Below, in pieces: positions 6,171-8,137 of a DNA stretch of 8,137 bases. This DNA comes from an uncultured Roseburia sp. GTDB lineage: Bacteria; Bacillota; Clostridia; Lachnospirales; Lachnospiraceae. The stretch spans positions 1-8,137 of the forward strand of contig UQNW01000045.1 of NCBI GenBank assembly GCA_900542495.1. The letters run 5' to 3'. Position 1 is the first letter of the stretch. The number at the start of each line of letters is the position of its first letter. The notes beneath the pieces are model-generated. The model did no database searches, had not been told where the DNA came from, and saw nothing but the letters and a program-made list of their open reading frames with translations. The translations under genes were made by a program, and so were the position numbers.

Positions 6171-6341
6171 ACATTATATCATGAAGCTTAGTCCGCAGTG
6201 CATGCCAGAAAAATCAAAGATTTTTCTGGCTGACGGGCATTCGCCCTATCACTCTCGATATATACAGACCTCACCATGCAAGCATGTCCGGTCTGTATAT
6301 TCTCGATTGGCACTGCTCATTGCTTACGCACATTATATCAT
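6171..6341. repeat. MITE-like structured element flanked by 12-bp direct repeats
   Basis: ACATTATATCAT occurs at 6171-6182 and again at 6330-6341. The ends of the interval between them are imperfect inverted repeats: AAGC plus GCAGTGC on the left (6184-6187, 6195-6201) pair with GCACTGC plus GCTT on the right (6310-6316, 6322-6325). Inside are three hairpins: GCCAGAAAAATC/GATTTTTCTGGC with a 3-nt loop (6204-6230), GGGC/GCCC (6235-6246), and ATATACAGACC/GGTCTGTATAT (6260-6300) with a nested CATGC/GCATG. The whole could fold as a three-branched cloverleaf. It fits either a small inserted element with a target duplication or a structured leader RNA of the VOC gene. No convincing gene is present. 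Confidence 0.6.
6173..6181 (-). promoter_or_regulatory. Extended -10 promoter of the VOC gene
   Basis: The minus strand reads TGATATAAT, a perfect TATAAT with the TGn extension, about 42 nt before the ATG at 6131. No good -35 is present at the right distance, which extended -10 promoters can tolerate. The same TGATATAAT occurs 159 bp farther upstream at 6340-6332 in the second copy of a 12-bp direct repeat. Confidence 0.6.
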
Positions 6342-6398
6342 ATTGCTAAATTCATTAACACTAAGATTCTAACATAATCGCATCTGCAATTCCACTTC

Positions 6399-6412
6399 AT
6401 TCTAATTAGAAT
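6399..6412. promoter_or_regulatory. 14-bp perfect palindrome, possible operator
   Basis: ATTCTAATTAGAAT is a perfect palindrome, with a further CATTCT/AGAATG inverted pair around it (6398-6403, 6415-6420). It lies about 80 bp upstream of the GNAT promoter. Binding by a dimeric regulator is possible; no regulator gene is nearby on this strand. Confidence 0.3.
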
Positions 6413-6444
6413 ACAGAATGTCCGCATTGTGGTGCACATAAATA

Positions 6445-6464
6445 TTGTAAGAAGGTTCTTACAA
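6445..6464. promoter_or_regulatory. 9-bp perfect dyad upstream of the GNAT promoter
   Basis: TTGTAAGAA and TTCTTACAA are separated by GG, a perfect dyad ending 27 bp before the putative -35. It is not followed by a T-run, so an operator or activator site is more likely than a terminator. The equivalent place before the second promoter (7460-7490) has only a weak imperfect dyad. Confidence 0.4.
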
Positions 6465-6491
6465 AACAAAACTTCTTTCAATGTATTTTAA

Positions 6492-6520
6492 TAGAATAAA
6501 AAGTATGACTATGATAGAAT
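6492..6520 (+). promoter_or_regulatory. Promoter of the GNAT gene (shared block, copy A)
   Basis: TAGAAT (6492-6497), a 17-nt spacer, then TAGAAT as the -10 (6515-6520) preceded by TGA as an extended -10. The same arrangement occurs at 7514-7542. It sits inside a 91-nt block (6471-6561) that matches 7493-7583 at about 63 positions without gaps and ends at the ribosome binding site AAAGGAG. Confidence 0.55.
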
Positions 6521-6571
6521 TACAATATCAATGAATTTTGCGAATCAGAATTGTAAAGGAGTGAAGTTGTA

Positions 6572-7042
6572 ATGAAAATCCGTAAGGCAGAGGAAAAAGA
6601 TATTCCCAGACTTCTTGCACTGTTGGAGCAGGTATTGCAGATCCACGCTAAGATCCGTCCGGATATTTTTATTCCCGGCACCACCAAATACACTGTCTGC
6701 GAACTTGCAGAGCTTTTGAAGCAGGAGGATAAACCTATCTACGTTGCTGTGAACGAGGATGATGTGTGTATGGGCTACGCCTTCTGTCAGATGAAGGAGC
6801 AGCCATTTTCCACGAACATGATTCCCTTTAAGTCGCTATTCATCGACGATTTGTGCGTTGATCAGCAGGCACGGGGGCAGCACATCGGCGAAAGCCTGTT
6901 TGAATATGTGAAGCAGCAGGCAAAAGAGCAAGGCTGCTATGAGGTAACACTGAACGTCTGGGCAGGAAACACTTCGGCAGAACACTTCTACGAAAAAATG
7001 GGTATGAAGACAAAGGAACGGCAGATGGAATATATCCTGTGA
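6572..7042 (+). CDS. GNAT-family N-acetyltransferase
   Basis: The 156-residue protein starts MKIRKAEEKDIPRLLALLEQ, a typical GNAT N-terminus. It contains a beta-4/alpha-3 acetyl-CoA binding region, LFIDDLCVDQQARGQHIGESLF (residues 89-110), in which RGQHIG fills the R/Q-x-x-G-x-G/A pyrophosphate loop with His instead of the middle Gly. It ends with LNVWAGNTSAEHFYEKMGMK, the usual C-terminal signature. It should transfer acetyl from acetyl-CoA to an amine; the substrate is unknown (protein N-terminus, polyamine or small molecule). The ATG follows AAAGGAG at 10 nt. It has its own promoter, is alone on its transcript as far as visible, and is followed by a long palindrome. Confidence 0.92.
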   Translation: MKIRKAEEKDIPRLLALLEQVLQIHAKIRPDIFIPGTTKYTVCELAELLKQEDKPIYVAVNEDDVCMGYAFCQMKEQPFSTNMIPFKSLFIDDLCVDQQARGQHIGESLFEYVKQQAKEQGCYEVTLNVWAGNTSAEHFYEKMGMKTKERQMEYIL

Positions 7043-7068
7043 CCGCCAAGTCATCGTGAACGACTGCA

Positions 7069-7459
7069 TTTTGCCGTTATCTCATAGGCACTCCTCCAGA
7101 GTTTAACGGACGTAGTGTCGCAGATTTTGTGGTGCTTCCTCAGGGGCTGAAGGGGCATGTATAAGCGTCCTCTCACAAGTCGTGATTTTATGGGTTTATG
7201 AAAAGAAAAACGGTATAAACGAAATATTATGTTTCTGTTCGCTGAACATTCCGATAAGCCTCTAAAGAGTCTTATCTCCATAGCTCACGAAGAAAATAAT
7301 ATTTGTTTATACCGTTTTTCTTTCATTTACGTTACGAATGACTTGTGAGAGGACGCTTATGCATGCCCAATTTACGCTATGAACCGCACCACAGAATCTG
7401 CCAATTTACGTTATGGAACTCTTGGTTATAAGATGGACGCCTATGAGGGAATGGCAAAA
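7069..7459. repeat. 390-bp imperfect palindrome (dispersed element, copy 2)
   Basis: Two arms (about 7069-7230 and 7296-7459) are inverted copies around a 65-nt centre. Paired blocks from outside in: TTTTGCC/GGCAAAA, CTCATAGGC/GCCTATGAG (7081-7089, 7439-7447), GCAGATTTTGTGGTGC with one mismatch (7120-7135, 7386-7401), a 29-bp block with one mismatch (7153-7181, 7340-7368), a perfect 17-bp block (7204-7220, 7305-7321), and AAATATTAT/ATAATATTT (7222-7230, 7296-7304). The centre has its own GATAAG/CTTATC hairpin (7253-7276). It begins 27 bp after the GNAT stop. As RNA it would form a very long hairpin; as DNA, a cruciform. The right arm is repeated at 52-165. No convincing gene lies within it. 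Confidence 0.85.
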
Positions 7460-7513
7460 ATCAATCTACATTCTCAAAGTAATTTAATTATAACTTCTGT
7501 AAATCGATTTTAA

Positions 7514-7542
7514 TAGAATTGTAAGTGTAATTATGGTAAAAT
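7514..7542 (+). promoter_or_regulatory. Promoter of the Imm70-like gene (shared block, copy B)
   Basis: TAGAAT (7514-7519), a 17-nt spacer and TAAAAT (7537-7542) preceded by TGG as an extended -10. It has the same geometry as the promoter at 6492-6520 and lies in the matching 91-nt block 7493-7583, which ends at the ribosome binding site AGGGGG. Confidence 0.55.
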
Positions 7543-7594
7543 GATGATATTAATGAAGTTGATATATCGGAATTTATAGGGGGAAATTAGACAC

Positions 7595-8010
7595 ATGGCT
7601 GTCGGATTCAAAGTTGCGTTCTTTTACTATCAAATAGGGCATGGAGATTTTCTACACTCTTTTTCTCAACAGTTTCTTATAATTTAGAAAACGGGAAATG
7701 GGGTAGCAGATTCCCAACGATTATGAATGAGCTATATCAAGGAACATTGGATAAAGATAACGTCGAAACAGCCATAGAGGAACTGAAAAAGATTCAGTTA
7801 GAGCTCCAAGCGTTTAGTCCGGATAAGGTGGTTTGGGATATTGACGCTTTGTCTAATCAACCGCCTTGGGGCAAAAATATCAGCAATGATATTACCAACC
7901 TATCTAATTACTTTGTGACAAGCGATGGAGAAGACTTCATTACGATATTTTTCAACGCCTTGGAAAAAGCAAAAAAAATGCAAATGGATTTGACTATTGA
8001 GAGCGTATAA
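7595..8010 (+). pseudogene. Imm70-family immunity protein, frameshifted
   Basis: The gene starts at ATG 7595 after AGGGGG and reads MAVGFKVAFFYYQIGHGDFL, then goes out of frame and stops at TAG 7685-7687 after 30 codons. In the frame one base back, the protein continues FSTVSYNLENGKWGSRFPT and runs unbroken through PPWGKNISNDITNLSNYF and VTSDGEDF to the stop at 8010. Adding one T to the five-T run at 7660-7664 gives a continuous 138-residue protein, a normal Imm70 length. Imm70 proteins are cytoplasmic immunity factors for polymorphic toxins; no toxin gene is visible. The downstream part also has internal starts (ATG 7723) but would lack the N-terminal strands. A sequencing error, phase variation or real decay are all possible. 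Confidence 0.75.
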
Positions 8011-8050
8011 GGAGAGCGCAGACAGATTCAAGTTTGGAGAATTGAGAAAA

Positions 8051-8068
8051 TCGGAATTTATAAAGGAG
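8051..8068 (+). other. Third copy of the leader/ribosome-binding segment
   Basis: The 18 bases here read TCGGAATTTATAAAGGAG. Nearly the same stretch precedes the Imm70-like gene (from 7567) and a more diverged one precedes the GNAT gene (ending 6561). It supplies the AAAGGAG ribosome binding site of the next gene. The promoter part of the shared block is not present here, so this gene may be read through from upstream. Confidence 0.5.
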
Positions 8069-8075
8069 AATATTG

Positions 8076-8137
8076 ATGAAACTATTTTTATGTTCGCACT
8101 TTTCAAGTGTAGGAAGTCTGATAAAGGAAGAAATTGA
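8076..8137 (+). CDS. Partial: probable peptidase E-like (S51/class I GATase-like) protein
   Basis: Only the first 20 codons are present before the window ends. They read MKLFLCSHFSSVGSLIKEEI, which resembles the start of S51 peptidase E/type 1 glutamine amidotransferase-like proteins (MKLFLxSxFxxV). The ATG is 7 nt after AAAGGAG. The catalytic Ser nucleophile and other family residues lie beyond the window, so function cannot be confirmed. It is 65 bp after the immunity gene on the same strand. Confidence 0.5.
   Translation, partial: MKLFLCSHFSSVGSLIKEEI

Noticed and set aside
6181..6372. A 63-codon plus-strand frame over the structured element
   Set aside because: Its codons lie over hairpin stems and the duplicated promoter, and there is no ribosome binding site before its ATG.
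5655..6549. A shared 13-mer, TTTGCGAATCAGA, at 5655-5667 and 6537-6549
   Set aside because: A match of this length is not surprising by chance in an AT-rich 8-kb window, and the copies have opposite orientation to their genes with no similarity around them.
7051..7281. A 76-codon minus-strand frame within the palindrome
   Set aside because: It covers one arm and part of the centre of the inverted repeat, has no convincing ribosome binding site and no recognised family; it is a by-product of the repeat sequence.
7069..7459. Integron attC site
   Set aside because: It is far longer than attC sites, and although GTTTAAC at 7101-7107 fits one core pattern, no matching GTTRRRY partner or integrase was found.
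1..8137. CRISPR array, tRNA or rRNA genes, reverse transcriptase or retron
   Set aside because: No regularly spaced identical short repeats, cloverleaf tRNA with an acceptor end, rRNA motif or RT motif was found on either strand.

Overview
The window looks like chromosomal DNA of a low-GC, Gram-positive anaerobe of the Clostridia, most likely a gut Lachnospiraceae relative (Blautia, Dorea or Roseburia type). This is inferred from the AT-rich intergenic DNA, strong AAGGAG-type ribosome binding sites, TATAAT and TGnTATAAT promoters, and the protein families present. No rRNA, tRNA or taxon-specific marker is present to prove it.

Layout. (1) Positions 1-165 hold one arm of a dispersed repeat, followed by the 3' end of a GNAT acetyltransferase gene on the minus strand. 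(2) Positions 337-1672 are a complete IS3-family insertion sequence with inverted ends, orfA and orfB, and a well-phased T TTT TTC frameshift site. (3) Positions 1688-2068 hold the 5' part of a GNAT gene. The two GNAT pieces flank the IS but overlap in sequence and show no target duplication, so the locus is rearranged as well as interrupted. (4) Positions 2160-5644 are a minus-strand cluster, listed in transcription order: a truncated XRE-type regulator, a small unknown ORF, a four-helix membrane protein with an 11-residue-repeat coiled coil, endonuclease III (nth), and a MATE efflux transporter whose start lies 2 nt after nth. (5) Positions 5751-6131 encode a VOC/glyoxalase-like protein (minus). 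Its promoter carries a 12-bp direct repeat enclosing a compact, highly structured element of about 150 bp. (6) Positions 6399-8137 are an accessory module on the plus strand: a GNAT acetyltransferase, a 390-bp imperfect palindrome, a frameshifted Imm70-type immunity gene, and the first 20 codons of a probable S51/peptidase E-like gene.

How it fits together. The nth-MATE block looks like an ordinary co-transcribed chromosomal segment. The last 2 kb and the first 340 bp look like accessory DNA built from recurring modules. A homologous promoter and leader block precedes both the GNAT gene and the immunity gene, a piece of that leader recurs before the peptidase-like gene, and the palindrome after the intact GNAT gene has a diverged copy abutting the 3' end of the broken GNAT gene. 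This shared architecture (similar leader, small unrelated gene, palindrome) is the most unusual aspect of the window. No toxin partner for the immunity gene, no recombinase other than the IS transposase, and no CRISPR array or RNA gene of a known class was seen.
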